64,000 nucleotides of DNA from Actinomycetes bacterium (GCA_021828055.1 JAKATH010000002.1:1-64000); one strand, 5' to 3'. Shown: positions 46,690 to 57,896, counted from the first letter of the stretch. A program made the numbers and translations. The notes: generated by a model not told the origin, from the letters alone.

Positions 46690-47057
46690 AGCGCCGGGCT
46701 CCCAGGAGCTGGAGGGGATGCGCCCGCCGTGCTCGAGATCCTGTCCCGTCCCCTGGCTCCCCCCGGCAGGAGGGTGGGGGAACGCCACGACGTCCTCGGT
46801 GCCGAAGCCGGTGCACGCGCCGGCGGGTGGCTCCCCACGGAGAAGAGCGGTACGCCGCCGTCCGCATTGCCGACTCCATGTCGACCCAGGGGGCGTACGA
46901 GCGTTCGGCGAACGCTCTTCGAGCACGTCCCGGCGATCGTTCGGCAGCTCGTAGAGGCCCTCGGCTCCCCCGGGACGACGCCGGGGGATCAGCGCCGGCT
47001 CCTGCACGCCGAAACGGAGCGCCTCGACCCGCGGCCGGAGTGGCTCCAGCGAGACTA
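46690..47057 (-). pseudogene. Multi-frameshift N-terminal remnant of TIGR03960 B12-binding-domain radical SAM protein
   Basis: Reverse-strand fragments in three frames, in the expected order: VSLEPLRPRVEAL, GLYELPNDRRDVLEER, YAPWVDMESAMR, GVPLFSVGSHPPAR, GFGTEDVVAF. Confidence 0.68.
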
Positions 47058-47070
47058 CGGCCGGACCACC

Positions 47071-49629
47071 CTACGGCGGCCCCCGCTCGCTCTTCGAAGA
47101 GCGCCGGCGCTCGCGCACGGTCGGCACACGTCGTGGCACGACGGTGGAGCCCGTGGCGCCGGCTGGACGAGATGTCGGCGCGGCCGTGGTGGTGGTGGTC
47201 GGCGCAGCCGTCGTGGTGGTGGTCGGCGCGGCCGTGGTGGTGGTGGTCGGCGCGGCCGTCGTGGTGGTGGTCGGCGCGGCCGTGGTGGTGGTGGTCGGCG
47301 CGGCCGTCGTGGTGGTGGTCGGCGCGGCTGTGGTGGTGGTCGGCGCGGCCGTCGTGGTGGTGGTCGGCGCGGCTGTGGTGGTGGTCGGCGCGGCTGTCGT
47401 GGTGGTGGTGGTCGATGTGGAGCTGGGCGCAGCCGTGGTGGTGGTCGACGCTGCGGTGCCCGACTTGGGAGGCGACGTGCCGGGAGAAAGCTTCGGCTGG
47501 TGCGCAGCGGTCGGCAGCTCGAGCGACGCGGACGGCGGGTGAGCGTACAGGTAGTTGAAGATCTTGGCGACTGCAGGTGCTGCGCCCGCCTCCCCGTAGC
47601 CTCCCTGGGCGACGGCGACGGCGACCACGTACTGGGTTGTCCCGTTCACAGGGCCGAACCCGACGAACCAGGCGTTCGGCGCACGTCCTGACCGTGTTGT
47701 CGCGGTTGTGGCGGTGCCGGTCTTTCCCGCGATCACGTACGAGCTCGGCACTTTCGAGTACTGCTGGAACGTCCCGTAGGCGGTCCCTTTCGGTGTGTGG
47801 GTGGCACCGACGAACCCCTGGAGCATCGCCTGGTAGTCCGTGGGTGTGAGCGAGACGTGTCCGGTCACCTTGGGCTCGACCCGCTTGACGAGTTTGCCTT
47901 CCGGGGAGACGACGGCGCCGACGACCTCGGGTTGGTGACGGACCCCGTGATCGGCGAAGGTCGCGTACGCCACCGCCTCCTCGATGGGCGTGATCACGGT
48001 CTCGCCCTGGCCGAACGCCATCTCGATGTTTGTCCCCGGGTACCAGGAGGTGTTCGGGTAGTTCTTCGGTGTGAGCTGGTGGAGCTTCTCGCGCATCCGC
48101 TGGCTGTCCACGCGGCCTTGCACCTCTCCGGGCAGGTCGATGCCCGTCAAGTCACCGTAGCCGTACTCGTGGGCCACCCTCTGGATCCCTGTGTTGCCGT
48201 AGCGTGAGCGTGAAAGCCAGAACTGAAGGCCGAGTGTGTAGAAGAAGAAGTCGTCCGACTCCGCAAGGGCCAGCCGAATTGTGATGATCCCGGCGTCGAA
48301 CGCTGTCGCGTCGTGAAACGTGCACCCCGACGTGCATGTCGGATCTCCATGTGCCCTGACTGTGAAGACTCCGGTGTCGTCCTTGGTCGACGTCGGCGTG
48401 ATGAGTCCAGTCTGCAATGCAGCGGTGGCGGTGGCGAGCTTGAACGTGGACCCGGGGGTGTACAGACCCTGGATCGCGTAGTCGTTCAGGGGGCATCCGC
48501 CTGTCGCGACGGTGCATCCCGCGCGCAACGCATCGTAATGGGCCGTCGAGATCCCGCCGACCCACTCTGTGAGGTTGTAGGAGGGGTAGGAAGCGAGCGC
48601 AAGGACGGCACCGGTCTGAGCGTCGAGCACGACGGCAGCACCGTTCGTCGCGCCGGGATGCGTCCCAGCTGTGAGCCTGGAACGGTCCGAGAAGATGACT
48701 GTGGCCAGGTTCTGCTGGACGTTCTTCTGGAGCTCACTTGTGATGTTCAGCTCCACAGTGTCGCCCTGGACTGGCCTGGTCCTGCGAAGCACTCCGACCT
48801 CTGTGCCCGTGGGCGTGACTTCGAGTGTCTCGTGTCCGGCTTTGCCGCGCAGGTAGCGCTCTTCTGCGAGCTCGACGCCCGCCTTCCCGATCACGGACGT
48901 CTGCGAATACCCACCGTTGGGATGAGCCTTGAGAAATGTCGCTGTGATGGGCCCTGTGTAACCAAGCACGTGAGTGCCAGTTGTCCCGCCCTGAGGATAA
49001 TCGCGGACCGTCACCTGAACGACTGTCACGCCAGGGAATTGGGACTGATGCGCGTCCAGGTACTGGACGACAGCGGGGGAAGCGCTCTGCAGCACTGGAA
49101 CCGGCTCGTAAGGACTGTACTGGAGGTCTGTGAGCGCGGCTCGAACCGCTGCCGGCGTGATGCCGCACAGCGCGGCCACCTTCCCGACGATCGAGGGGTT
49201 CGACGCGGCTTCAACCCGTGAGAGCACGACTTCGTTCTCCACCTTGTTGCCGGCGAGCACCGTGTCCTGACGGTCGACGATGAGCCCCCGAGGAGCCGGG
49301 ATTGTGACCGTCCGAAGCGAGTCCTGGTTGACGGCCGCCGCGTACTGGTGGCGGTCGATGACCTGGAGATCCCACAGCCGGAGCACCATCACACCGAACA
49401 GGATGAAGACGATCGCAGCCACCACGCGCATGCGCACCCGCGGACGGGCCGGCACCTCTTCGGGCGAAGCAACGAGGGCCGCGACGTTGACGCTGCGGCG
49501 CGGACGCATCCGTGGCTGGTGGGACCGGCGCCTCGCGTGAGCCCCGCCCGAGCGGGACTTCCCACGTGCGATCGCCCTCGGGAACAGCCGGCTGCTCCGG
49601 AAGGGATGGAGGAGGGAGCGACGCTTCAC
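47071..49629 (-). CDS. mrdA: Penicillin-binding protein 2 (class B transpeptidase) with Thr/Ala/Pro repeat tail
   Basis: YTPGSTFKLATATAAL (SxxK), SDDFFFYTLG (SxN-like), IAGKTGTATTATTRSGRAPNAWFVGFGP (KTG); next to mreD/mreC/mreB. Confidence 0.94.
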   Translation of the reverse strand: MKRRSLLHPFRSSRLFPRAIARGKSRSGGAHARRRSHQPRMRPRRSVNVAALVASPEEVPARPRVRMRVVAAIVFILFGVMVLRLWDLQVIDRHQYAAAVNQDSLRTVTIPAPRGLIVDRQDTVLAGNKVENEVVLSRVEAASNPSIVGKVAALCGITPAAVRAALTDLQYSPYEPVPVLQSASPAVVQYLDAHQSQFPGVTVVQVTVRDYPQGGTTGTHVLGYTGPITATFLKAHPNGGYSQTSVIGKAGVELAEERYLRGKAGHETLEVTPTGTEVGVLRRTRPVQGDTVELNITSELQKNVQQNLATVIFSDRSRLTAGTHPGATNGAAVVLDAQTGAVLALASYPSYNLTEWVGGISTAHYDALRAGCTVATGGCPLNDYAIQGLYTPGSTFKLATATAALQTGLITPTSTKDDTGVFTVRAHGDPTCTSGCTFHDATAFDAGIITIRLALAESDDFFFYTLGLQFWLSRSRYGNTGIQRVAHEYGYGDLTGIDLPGEVQGRVDSQRMREKLHQLTPKNYPNTSWYPGTNIEMAFGQGETVITPIEEAVAYATFADHGVRHQPEVVGAVVSPEGKLVKRVEPKVTGHVSLTPTDYQAMLQGFVGATHTPKGTAYGTFQQYSKVPSSYVIAGKTGTATTATTRSGRAPNAWFVGFGPVNGTTQYVVAVAVAQGGYGEAGAAPAVAKIFNYLYAHPPSASLELPTAAHQPKLSPGTSPPKSGTAASTTTTAAPSSTSTTTTTTAAPTTTTAAPTTTTTAAPTTTTAAPTTTTTAAPTTTTTAAPTTTTTAAPTTTTTAAPTTTTTAAPTTTTTAAPTSRPAGATGSTVVPRRVPTVRERRRSSKSERGPP
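47177..47430. repeat. 21/24-nt tandem repeat coding (T)4-5AAP tail of PBP2
   Basis: gtggtggtggtcggcgcggcc repeated about 11 times with length variants. Confidence 0.93.
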
Positions 49630-50144
49630 CGAATCCCGCCTGCGACGGACCCCTGGTCGGGGGGGGTGAGCGCCCAGCGCATGAGACGCACCGCCGGTCC
49701 TGCGAGCAGGGCGTTGGGGACTGCCACGACGACGACGACGACAGGCAAGTTCACGTGGAGGAACTGGGACTCCCCGAGCACCGCGCCGAGCACCGCGTAC
49801 AGCATGACCGCGACCGCGCTCGCGCCGAGCGCGACCACGGTCGGGAGCCCGCGCACCTCACGCACCAGACTTCCCGAGATCGCCCCCACCCCGAAGCCGA
49901 CGACCGTCCCGACCAGGGCGCTCAACCCGAGTGGCGTCGGCGTGAGCAGATCTGCCGCGAACCCCGCCAAGAACCCGACCGCTGCGCCCTCGACCGGGCC
50001 AGCGACCACTCCGGCTGCGATGGGCAGGAGGAACATGATGTCCGGCGACATGCCACCGAGGCGGACGTCGAGGACAACGGTCGCCTGGGCCAGAAGCGCG
50101 ACAGCGACGACGAGAAGCGCCCGGACGACGGCGCGGCCGCTCAT
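49626..50144 (-). CDS. mreD: Rod shape-determining protein MreD
   Basis: Multi-TM, LGGMSPDIMFLLPIAAGVVAGPVEGAAVGFLAGFAADLLTPTPLG; between mreC and mrdA. Confidence 0.88.
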   Translation of the reverse strand: MSGRAVVRALLVVAVALLAQATVVLDVRLGGMSPDIMFLLPIAAGVVAGPVEGAAVGFLAGFAADLLTPTPLGLSALVGTVVGFGVGAISGSLVREVRGLPTVVALGASAVAVMLYAVLGAVLGESQFLHVNLPVVVVVVAVPNALLAGPAVRLMRWALTPPDQGSVAGGIR

Positions 50145-50160
50145 CCTTCCGCTACCCCCC

Positions 50161-51012
50161 TCACGACGAGCCGGACCACAGGATCACCTCTACGTAGCTC
50201 AGGCCGTTCAGGTCGGCGAGGGGCTTCGCCCACACCTGCTTGTCGGCAGCCCCGACCACGCTGTGAACGGACGTCACCCGGGCGACCGGGATCCCCGGAG
50301 GGAGCGCAGCCCCCTGAAGGCCGCTGGTCTCGATCAGCTCGCCGCGTGAGACCGCCGCTGTCGAGGGCACGTACTGGATCTGGAGCGATCGGTTCGGACC
50401 CACTCCTTCCAAGGTTGCCTGCTGCCGGTGGCCGAACGAGACGCCGATCTCGGATTTCCCGTCGGTGAGCAGCCGGACGGTCGCGTTGCCGTGATGCACT
50501 GTCACGACCTCGCCGACGAGGCCGCCTGGGCCGACCACCGGGTCACCCAGCCGGACGCCTTGGTCGCCGCCCTTGTCGATGTTGACGGTCGCAGCGAAGT
50601 CCGAGACGTTCTGGGCTGTCACCTGTGCGACGACCGCCGGGAGGGAGACAATCGACGGCAACCTGTCGGTCGCTTGTAGCCGCTCGAGCTCGATCAATTG
50701 CCGCTGACCGGCCGCGACGGCCGACCTCTGTCCCTCGATCGCGAGGATCTCGTTCTGGAGCTTCTGGTTCTCTCGCTCGAGCGATCCGTAGTCGACCGCT
50801 CCGGCGAAGAGCCGGCCGACCGGATCGAGCACGTCGTTCACTCCACGTCGCAAGGGCGAATAGATGTCGCTCGCCAGTGACTTCAATCCGGAGGTGAAGA
50901 AGTGGGCGTGACCCGTCTCGTCGAGCGTGATGATGGTGACCGAGAGGAGCAGCAGGATGAGCAGGGTCGTAAGGGCCCTGCGCGACCGTCGGGGTCTTGC
51001 CACCCTCGCCAC
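50161..51012 (-). CDS. mreC: Rod shape-determining protein MreC
   Basis: One TM, coiled-coil, DKGGDQGVRLGDPVVGPGGLVGEVVTV. Confidence 0.92.
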   Translation of the reverse strand: MARVARPRRSRRALTTLLILLLLSVTIITLDETGHAHFFTSGLKSLASDIYSPLRRGVNDVLDPVGRLFAGAVDYGSLERENQKLQNEILAIEGQRSAVAAGQRQLIELERLQATDRLPSIVSLPAVVAQVTAQNVSDFAATVNIDKGGDQGVRLGDPVVGPGGLVGEVVTVHHGNATVRLLTDGKSEIGVSFGHRQQATLEGVGPNRSLQIQYVPSTAAVSRGELIETSGLQGAALPPGIPVARVTSVHSVVGAADKQVWAKPLADLNGLSYVEVILWSGSS

Positions 51013-51028
51013 TTCCGACCCGTGTGGG

Positions 51029-52060
51029 TCAGCGGGTCGACGAGGTGATCAAGACGCGCTTCAGCGCCTCGAACTCCTCCAGGCACTGCCCGCTGCCCAC
51101 CGCTACGCAGTTCAAGGGGTCCCTCGCCACCACGATCGACATCCCCGTCTCGTGCTGCAAACGGGACTCGAGCCCGTGCAAGAGCGCACCACCACCCGTG
51201 AGCACGATGCCCTGCTCCATGATGTCGGCGGCGAGCTCCGGCGGCGTTCGGTCCAACGTCACTTTGACGGCATCGACGATCGCAGAAACCGGCTCGTCGA
51301 TGGCGCGCCGGATCTCCTCGGTGGAGACGACGACCGTCTTGGGAAGGCCGGTCACCAAGTCACGGCCTCGGATCTCCGCGTGCAGCTCCTCTTCGAGAGG
51401 ATACGCAGAGCCGAGCGCGATCTTGATCTCCTCGGCAGTGCGCTCACCGAGCGCGAGGCTGAACTCCTTCTTCACGTAGGAGACGATCGCCTCGTCGAGC
51501 TCGTCGCCGCCGATGCGAACCGACTGGCTCGTGACGATGCCGCCGAGAGAGATCACCGCGACCTCGGTGGTGCCACCGCCGATGTCGACGACCATGTTCC
51601 CGGTCGGCTCGTGCACGGGAAGTCCCGCGCCGATAGCAGCAGCCATCGGCTCTTCGATGATGTAGGCCTTGCGGGCTCCCGCGTACTCGGCAGCCTCCAT
51701 CACCGCACGCTGCTCCACCCCCGTGATGCCGGACGGCACGCAGATGACCATCCGGGGTTTTGCGAACCGGCGCTGGTGGACTCGGTGGATGAAGTAGCGA
51801 AGCATCTTCTCGCAGATCTCGAAATCCGCGATGACGCCGTCCTTGAGCGGCCTGATCGCCTGGATGTTGCTGGGGGTCCGGCCGATCATGCGCTTCGCCT
51901 CCGCGCCGACGGCGAGCGGACGCCCGTCCTTCACGTCGACGGCGACAACCGAAGGCTCGTTCAGCACGATCCCGCGCCCACGCACGTAGACGAGCGTGTT
52001 CGCAGTGCCGAGATCGACCGCCATGTCGCGGCCGAGGAAGTTGAGACGGTTGTCGGGCAT
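51029..52060 (-). CDS. mreB: Rod shape-determining protein MreB
   Basis: [65 protein letters not shown]. Confidence 0.96.
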   Translation of the reverse strand: MPDNRLNFLGRDMAVDLGTANTLVYVRGRGIVLNEPSVVAVDVKDGRPLAVGAEAKRMIGRTPSNIQAIRPLKDGVIADFEICEKMLRYFIHRVHQRRFAKPRMVICVPSGITGVEQRAVMEAAEYAGARKAYIIEEPMAAAIGAGLPVHEPTGNMVVDIGGGTTEVAVISLGGIVTSQSVRIGGDELDEAIVSYVKKEFSLALGERTAEEIKIALGSAYPLEEELHAEIRGRDLVTGLPKTVVVSTEEIRRAIDEPVSAIVDAVKVTLDRTPPELAADIMEQGIVLTGGGALLHGLESRLQHETGMSIVVARDPLNCVAVGSGQCLEEFEALKRVLITSSTR

Positions 52061-52267
52061 CGACCTGGGGCTCCTCTCCGAGGATCGAATCGACAGGAAA
52101 AGTCTGGTCGGCGACCTCAACAGGGTCCGCCGATCGTGGGTACCTCCCCAGAGGCTACGGGAACGCGCCATCCTGCACAAGACCGACCGGGCCAGTCCTG
52201 TCGGCCCTGCCCCCTCCTGGCGACCAGGTCGACCGGGCCGAACCTCCGAGACATCGCCTGCTCGCCC

Positions 52268-52681
52268 TCAATCCAGCTCTGGGAAGAAGAGCCCTATCTC
52301 CCGGGCTGCGGATTCGGGGGAATCCGAGCCGTGCACGAGGTTCTCCGTCATCTCGATCGCGAGGTCGCCCCGGATCGTCCCGGGTGCCGCGAGCTTGGGG
52401 TTGGTCGCCCCCATCAGGGTGCGAACGACGGCGAAGGTCTCATCGTCGGGACCCTCGACCACCATGACGAGGGCTGGGGACCGGGTGATGAACTCGACAA
52501 GGTCCTCGTAGAAGGGCTTGCCCAGGTGCTCTGCGTAGTGGCGTCCCGCGACGTCACGTGTGATCACCCGCAGCTCGGCTGCCACGAGCCGGAGGCCCTT
52601 TCGCTCGAGGCGGGAGACGACCTCGCCAGCGAGCCCACGCTCGACCGCGTCCGGCTTGACGATGACGAGCGTTCGGGTCAC
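52268..52681 (-). CDS. ndk: Nucleoside-diphosphate kinase
   Basis: MTRTLVIVKPDAVERGLAGEVVSRLERKGL; IRGDLAIEMTENLVHGSDSPESAAREIGLFF. Confidence 0.96.
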   Translation of the reverse strand: MTRTLVIVKPDAVERGLAGEVVSRLERKGLRLVAAELRVITRDVAGRHYAEHLGKPFYEDLVEFITRSPALVMVVEGPDDETFAVVRTLMGATNPKLAAPGTIRGDLAIEMTENLVHGSDSPESAAREIGLFFPELD

Positions 52682-52795
52682 GAGCGGAAAACCCTACCAG
52701 GGCCTGTCCTGGGCCTCGGCAGCACGACCGGCACGAACGGGAGTCCGAGGTTCCGAGCGCGCGGGATGCGGCGGGATGCGGCGGCGAGGGACCGG

Positions 52796-54142
52796 TCAGT
52801 GGCCCGGGGGGGCGCTCGTCGGCTGCTCGGGCCGGTCGACGAGGACCGCGCGAGCCTCCGCCACCACGTACAGGGAGCCGACGATCACGACGAGCCCATC
52901 TTCACCCGCCAGCTCCCGGGCGACCGGTACGGCCTCCTTGACCGAGCCTGCCACGACGACCTCCATGCCCGCCGCCCGCCCCGCTTCTGCCACAGCTTCG
53001 GCCGGCTGGGCTCTCGGCGACACCGGCGCGCACGCCACGAGCGCGTGGACGCCGGCGGCCGCAATGGGGCCGAGCATCGCGGAGGGATCTCGTCCGGCGA
53101 GCATCCCGACGACCGCCACGGACTTGCCGGCGACGGCGAAATCCTGGAGCGCCCTCGAGAGGACCCGGATGCCGGCGACGTTGTGGGCGCCGTCGAGAAT
53201 GCACAGGGGCCTGCGCCCCACGACCTCGAGGCGCCCCGGCACCGACACCCTGGCGAACCCCTCGGCCACCACCTCGGGGTCCAAAGGAGCCTCGAAGAAG
53301 GCCTCCGCAGCCGCCAGGGCGCATGCGGCGTTCAGCCCCTGGTGCTCGCCGTTCAGCGGCACCAACACGTCGTGATACACCGCGCCTGGAGTCCGAAAGT
53401 CCACCAAGCGCCCACCGACGGCGAGCCGGTTGTTCGTGCAGTCGAACTCCTCGCCACGCACCCACACCTGGGCGGCGCCCGCCTCTTCGGCGACTGATCG
53501 GATCACGGCGACCAGATCCGGATCTCCCTCCCCTACCACGGCGACGCTCCCTGGCTTCACGATGCCGGCCTTGTCGCGGGCGATTCCCTCCAAACTCGGG
53601 CCCAGGATGTCGGTGTGGTCGTAGCTCACGTTCGTGAGCACCGCGACGACCCCGTCGATCACATTGGTCGCGTCCCACGTACCGCCCACGCCGACCTCGA
53701 CGACTGCCGCGTCCACGGCAACGTCGGCGAACCACGAGAACCCCGCGGCCGTGAGCGCCTCGAAGCGGGTAGGACGGTCGGAGAGTGAGGACTCGACCAA
53801 CGAGAGGAGGTGCAGCACCTCGACGATGGAGGCGTCGTCGATTGGCGCGCCGCCACGCGAGATCCGCTCGTTCACCCTCTCCAGGTTCGGGCTCGTGTAG
53901 GTGCCCACCGAGAGCCCGCGTGCACCCAAGAGCGCCGTCCCCATCGCAGCGGTCGATCCCTTGCCGTTCGTGCCGGTCAGGTGGATCGCGGGGTAGGCAC
54001 GCTGGGGTTCGCCGAGCATCGCCATGAGCTCGCGCATGCGATCGAGAGTCGGCAGAGACCGCCGGCTCGGCACCTTCGACTCGAAGTCGATGTGGCCGTC
54101 GAGCCAGGCGAGCGCACCCTCGATAGAGGTGAAGGCTGGCAC
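52796..54142 (-). CDS. folC: Folylpolyglutamate synthase / dihydrofolate synthase
   Basis: IHLTGTNGKGSTAAMGTALL, GTYTSPNLERVNERIS, VLTNVSYDHTDILGPSLEGIARDKAGIVKPG, LDGAHNVAG. Confidence 0.95.
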   Translation of the reverse strand: MPAFTSIEGALAWLDGHIDFESKVPSRRSLPTLDRMRELMAMLGEPQRAYPAIHLTGTNGKGSTAAMGTALLGARGLSVGTYTSPNLERVNERISRGGAPIDDASIVEVLHLLSLVESSLSDRPTRFEALTAAGFSWFADVAVDAAVVEVGVGGTWDATNVIDGVVAVLTNVSYDHTDILGPSLEGIARDKAGIVKPGSVAVVGEGDPDLVAVIRSVAEEAGAAQVWVRGEEFDCTNNRLAVGGRLVDFRTPGAVYHDVLVPLNGEHQGLNAACALAAAEAFFEAPLDPEVVAEGFARVSVPGRLEVVGRRPLCILDGAHNVAGIRVLSRALQDFAVAGKSVAVVGMLAGRDPSAMLGPIAAAGVHALVACAPVSPRAQPAEAVAEAGRAAGMEVVVAGSVKEAVPVARELAGEDGLVVIVGSLYVVAEARAVLVDRPEQPTSAPPGH

Positions 54143-54162
54143 TGCGCTGGGTGTGCAGCCGA

Positions 54163-55446
54163 TCAGGACGCCGCCCGGCGGCTCCGGCTGGCAGCCTTCG
54201 CCGTCGACTCACCGAGCGGGACAAGGGTGGGATGCACCCGGTCGAGCACCACTGCCCGATCGACCACGCACTTGCCCACATCGCTGCGGCTAGGAAGGTC
54301 ATACATCACGTCGAGCAGGACCTCTTCGAGGATCGCGCGCAAGCCGCGTGCCCCGGTGCCACGTAGAAGCGCCTGTTCCGCGACAGCCTCCAGCGCGTCG
54401 GGCACCAGCTCGAGCTCGATCCCGTCGAGCGCGAACACCCGCTGGTACTGGCGCGTCAGGGCGTTCTTCGGCTCGACGAGGATCCGGATGAGAGCGTCCT
54501 TGTAGAGCTGGCTGACCGCTCCCACCACAGGAAGGCGGCCGATGAACTCCGGGATCAGCCCGAACTTCATGAGGTCCTCGGGCAGCACGTGGCGGAGGAT
54601 CTCGGTGCCATCGCGTTCGCTGCGCTGCCGTACCTCGGCCCGGAATCCAATGCCTTTACGCCCGATCCTGCTCTCGATGATCTTGTCGAGACCCGCGAAC
54701 GCCCCGCCGCAGATGAACAGGATGTTGGTGGTGTCGATCTGGATGAACTCTTGATGGGGATGCTTGCGACCCCCCTGGGGCGGAACGGAAGCCGTGGTCC
54801 CCTCGAGGATCTTCAACAGTGCCTGCTGGACGCCTTCCCCTGAGACGTCTCGCGTGATCGACGGGTTCTCGCTCTTGCGGGCGATCTTGTCGATCTCGTC
54901 GATGTAGATGATCCCGGTCTCAGCGCGCTTCACGTCGTAGTCAGCGGCCTGGATGAGCTTGAGCAGGATGTTCTCGACGTCCTCCCCGACGTAGCCCGCT
55001 TCGGTCAACGCGGTGGCGTCCGCGATGGCGAAGGGCACGTTCAGCATCCGCGCGAGCGTCTGGGCGAGCAGCGTCTTGCCGCACCCCGTAGGACCGAGCA
55101 GCAGGATGTTGGACTTCGCCAGCTCCACCGCGTCGTCGTCGGCCGGCGTCCCTGCCTGCACGCGCTTGTAGTGGTTGTACACCGCGACCGAGAGAATCTT
55201 CTTCGCGTACTCTTGGCCGACGACGTAGTCGTTCAGGAAGTCGAAGATCTCCCGCGGCTTCGGAAGATCCTCGAAGCTGAGCTCGGTGGTCTCGGTGAGC
55301 TCCTCGGCAATGATGTCGTTGCAAAGGTCGATGCACTCGTCGCAGATGTAGACGCCAGGCCCGGCGATGAGCTTCTTCACCTGCTTCTGCGATTTGCCGC
55401 AGAAGCTGCACTTCACCAGGTCCCCCCCCTCGCCGAACTTCGCCAC
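54163..55446 (-). CDS. clpX: ATP-dependent Clp protease ATP-binding subunit ClpX
   Basis: Zinc finger [49 protein letters not shown]. Confidence 0.97.
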   Translation of the reverse strand: MAKFGEGGDLVKCSFCGKSQKQVKKLIAGPGVYICDECIDLCNDIIAEELTETTELSFEDLPKPREIFDFLNDYVVGQEYAKKILSVAVYNHYKRVQAGTPADDDAVELAKSNILLLGPTGCGKTLLAQTLARMLNVPFAIADATALTEAGYVGEDVENILLKLIQAADYDVKRAETGIIYIDEIDKIARKSENPSITRDVSGEGVQQALLKILEGTTASVPPQGGRKHPHQEFIQIDTTNILFICGGAFAGLDKIIESRIGRKGIGFRAEVRQRSERDGTEILRHVLPEDLMKFGLIPEFIGRLPVVGAVSQLYKDALIRILVEPKNALTRQYQRVFALDGIELELVPDALEAVAEQALLRGTGARGLRAILEEVLLDVMYDLPSRSDVGKCVVDRAVVLDRVHPTLVPLGESTAKAASRSRRAAS

Positions 55447-55571
55447 TACCCCTCTCCTCTGCTCGAACTGCCGCTACTGCTCATTGCCTGATACTGCCTG
55501 ATCCCGACGTTCCCACGACAGGTCCGGGGTGCTCCGGCCTCCGGCTGGCTCGCCCGCCCCGTACGCAGTTG

Positions 55572-56222
55572 CTACGCGGCGCCCACCGCTTCAAGTGCTG
55601 GAGCGTCGCGCGACGTGATCACCTCGTCGATCACGCCATACGCGACGGCTTCCTCTGCGGTCATCACGAAGTCGCGGTCGGTGTCCTTACCGACCTTCTC
55701 ATAAGACTGCCCCGTGTCCGCGGCCAGCATTCCGTTCAGCAAGTCGCGCATCCGCAAGATCTCCTTGGCTTGGAGCTCGATGTCGCTCGCCTGGCCTTCG
55801 ACCCCCCCAAACGGTTGGTGCAACAGGATTCGTGCGTGCGGGAGCGCGAACCGCTTGCCGCGAGCGCCGGCACCCAGCAGAACCGCCGCCGCCGAGGCAG
55901 CCTGTCCGAAACAGAACGTCGAGACGTCAGGTTTGATGTACTTCATCGTGTCGTAGATCGCGAACAGCGCCGTGATGTCGCCGCCGGGCGAGTTGATGTA
56001 GAGGTGAATGTCCTTGTCGGGCTCCTCGGACTCGAGGAAGAGCAGCTGCGCGCACACGAGGTTCGCGACGGTGTCGTCGATGGGCGTGCCAAGGAAGATG
56101 ATCCGCTCGCGCAACAGACGAGAATACAGATCGTAGGCACGCTCCCCCCGGTTGGACTGCTCCACCACCGTGGGCACCAGATAATTCCTGGCGCGCCACC
56201 TCTTGTCTTGCGATGCGCTCAT
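55572..56222 (-). CDS. clpP: ATP-dependent Clp protease proteolytic subunit
   Basis: [82 protein letters not shown]. Confidence 0.96.
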   Translation of the reverse strand: MSASQDKRWRARNYLVPTVVEQSNRGERAYDLYSRLLRERIIFLGTPIDDTVANLVCAQLLFLESEEPDKDIHLYINSPGGDITALFAIYDTMKYIKPDVSTFCFGQAASAAAVLLGAGARGKRFALPHARILLHQPFGGVEGQASDIELQAKEILRMRDLLNGMLAADTGQSYEKVGKDTDRDFVMTAEEAVAYGVIDEVITSRDAPALEAVGAA

Positions 56223-57679
56223 GCCTCGCTCTCCCCGTAGGTCACGCGGGCGCCGGGCTCGGCAACCGCCTGCCCGGACGCCTCGTCCGCACCACCGCCG
56301 ACGCCCCCCACACCCTCCTCCGGACCCCCGGCAGAGGCTGCCGCCTCTGTGCTCTGGTCCACTCTCAAGTCGTCCCTGGAGACCGGGGCGCCTGCCTCGT
56401 CGACCATCTCGACGTGGTCGAGGAGCCACGCGAGCGCCTTGGTCTTCCGCTGCTCCGAGCGTACCGCGGCAATGCGGCCGGCGCGCGTGAGGCGTTCGCG
56501 GACGACGGAGGCTTCGAGTTGCAGCCGGGACGCCGTCGCGTCCAGCTCCGACTCGAGCTCGTCGTCGGTGACCTCGAGGGACTCCTCCTCTGCGATCGAG
56601 CGGAGCGCGAGGTCGGTCTTCACGGCCTCGCGCGCTTGGAGGCGGACGCTCGCGAGAAACTCTTCTTCGTCCTGCCCCGTCATCTCGAGGAACTGACCGA
56701 CGCTGATCCCCTGCTGCTGGAGGCGGTGACCGAGATCGTGCAGCCGCTGCTGCTCTTCCTCCTCGACGAGCACATCCGGAACCTGGTCATCCTCGACCAA
56801 TTGCGCGAGCGCCGCGAGCGCGCCCTGCCGGAACGCCAGTTGTGCCTGCACGATCTTGACACGCGCCGTGCGCTCCCGCAGATCCGCACGCAGCTCGTCC
56901 ACGGTGGAGAACTCCGATGCCTCCGCAGCCCATTCGTCGGTGACCGGCGGCAGCACCTTCTCGTGCACATCCTTCAGGAGCACGCGGAATGCGACCTCAC
57001 GGCCCGCTTCCGACGTCTGGTCCGGCACAACCGCGTCGAAGCCGAGCACGTCACCCACCTTGGAGCCACGGAGCTGGTCGTCGAGGGCCGGCACGAGCCG
57101 CCCACTTCCCACCTCGTAGAGGAGATCATCTGCGCCCACCACCTCTTCACCATCGGGCAGCGTCCCGTGCAGGTCGATCGTGACCTGGTCGCCGTCTCTC
57201 GCCGGCCGGTCCACCTCCACGAGCTCGGCGTCGGTCTCGCGCAAGCGGTCCAGCTGGGCGTCGACCTCCGCCTCGGAGACCGTCAGGGAAGGCACCGTCA
57301 CCTTCAGCCCCGCGTAGCCAGGCACAGGGACGACCGGTCGCACCTGGACGACGGCGGCGAAGGCCAGTGCTCCCGCCTCCTGGCCCGAGGTGATGTCGAT
57401 CTCCGGGGAGGAGATCGGGTCGATCTCGGCCTCGGCGAGCGCGCGCGCGTAGAAGTCGGGGATGGCCTCTCGCAGCGCCTCGACTCGCAGCGCGACGGCA
57501 CCGCCCATCCGCGCTTCGAGCACCTGGCGCGGCACCTTTCCGGGACGGAAACCCGGGACCTTGGCTTGGCGTGACAGCGTCCGGATCGCCTGGCCGAGCA
57601 CGTTGTCGACTTCCGCCTCGTCGACTTCCACCGACAGCCGGACCTTGTTGCCTTCGACCGCTTCTCTGGTGGCACGCAT
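56219..57679 (-). CDS. tig: Trigger factor
   Basis: [65 protein letters not shown]-like domain. Confidence 0.95.
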   Translation of the reverse strand: MRATREAVEGNKVRLSVEVDEAEVDNVLGQAIRTLSRQAKVPGFRPGKVPRQVLEARMGGAVALRVEALREAIPDFYARALAEAEIDPISSPEIDITSGQEAGALAFAAVVQVRPVVPVPGYAGLKVTVPSLTVSEAEVDAQLDRLRETDAELVEVDRPARDGDQVTIDLHGTLPDGEEVVGADDLLYEVGSGRLVPALDDQLRGSKVGDVLGFDAVVPDQTSEAGREVAFRVLLKDVHEKVLPPVTDEWAAEASEFSTVDELRADLRERTARVKIVQAQLAFRQGALAALAQLVEDDQVPDVLVEEEEQQRLHDLGHRLQQQGISVGQFLEMTGQDEEEFLASVRLQAREAVKTDLALRSIAEEESLEVTDDELESELDATASRLQLEASVVRERLTRAGRIAAVRSEQRKTKALAWLLDHVEMVDEAGAPVSRDDLRVDQSTEAAASAGGPEEGVGGVGGGADEASGQAVAEPGARVTYGESEA

Positions 57680-57896
57680 GGGTCCCTCACTCTACCGGGC
57701 CGCATCTGGGCCCCCGCGCCGCGCGGCCCCCCGGGGGCATCTGCGGCCTCGACGGGGCCCCAGGCGGGGTCCCATCCCCCAACGTCCATGTCGTGGCGGC
57801 TAGCTTGCGCGCCAGGATCGACGGTGGACGCGTGGGAAGCGTCGACCGGCATCCCGGGCCGTGCCCGAGGTCCGGAGATGAGAGAGGAGCCACCCG

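Noticed and set aside
46138-47007. 289-aa minus-strand ORF as an intact protein
   Set aside because: Its N-terminal half is frame-mixed remnant of a radical-SAM gene; only the C-terminal half matches DUF2344.
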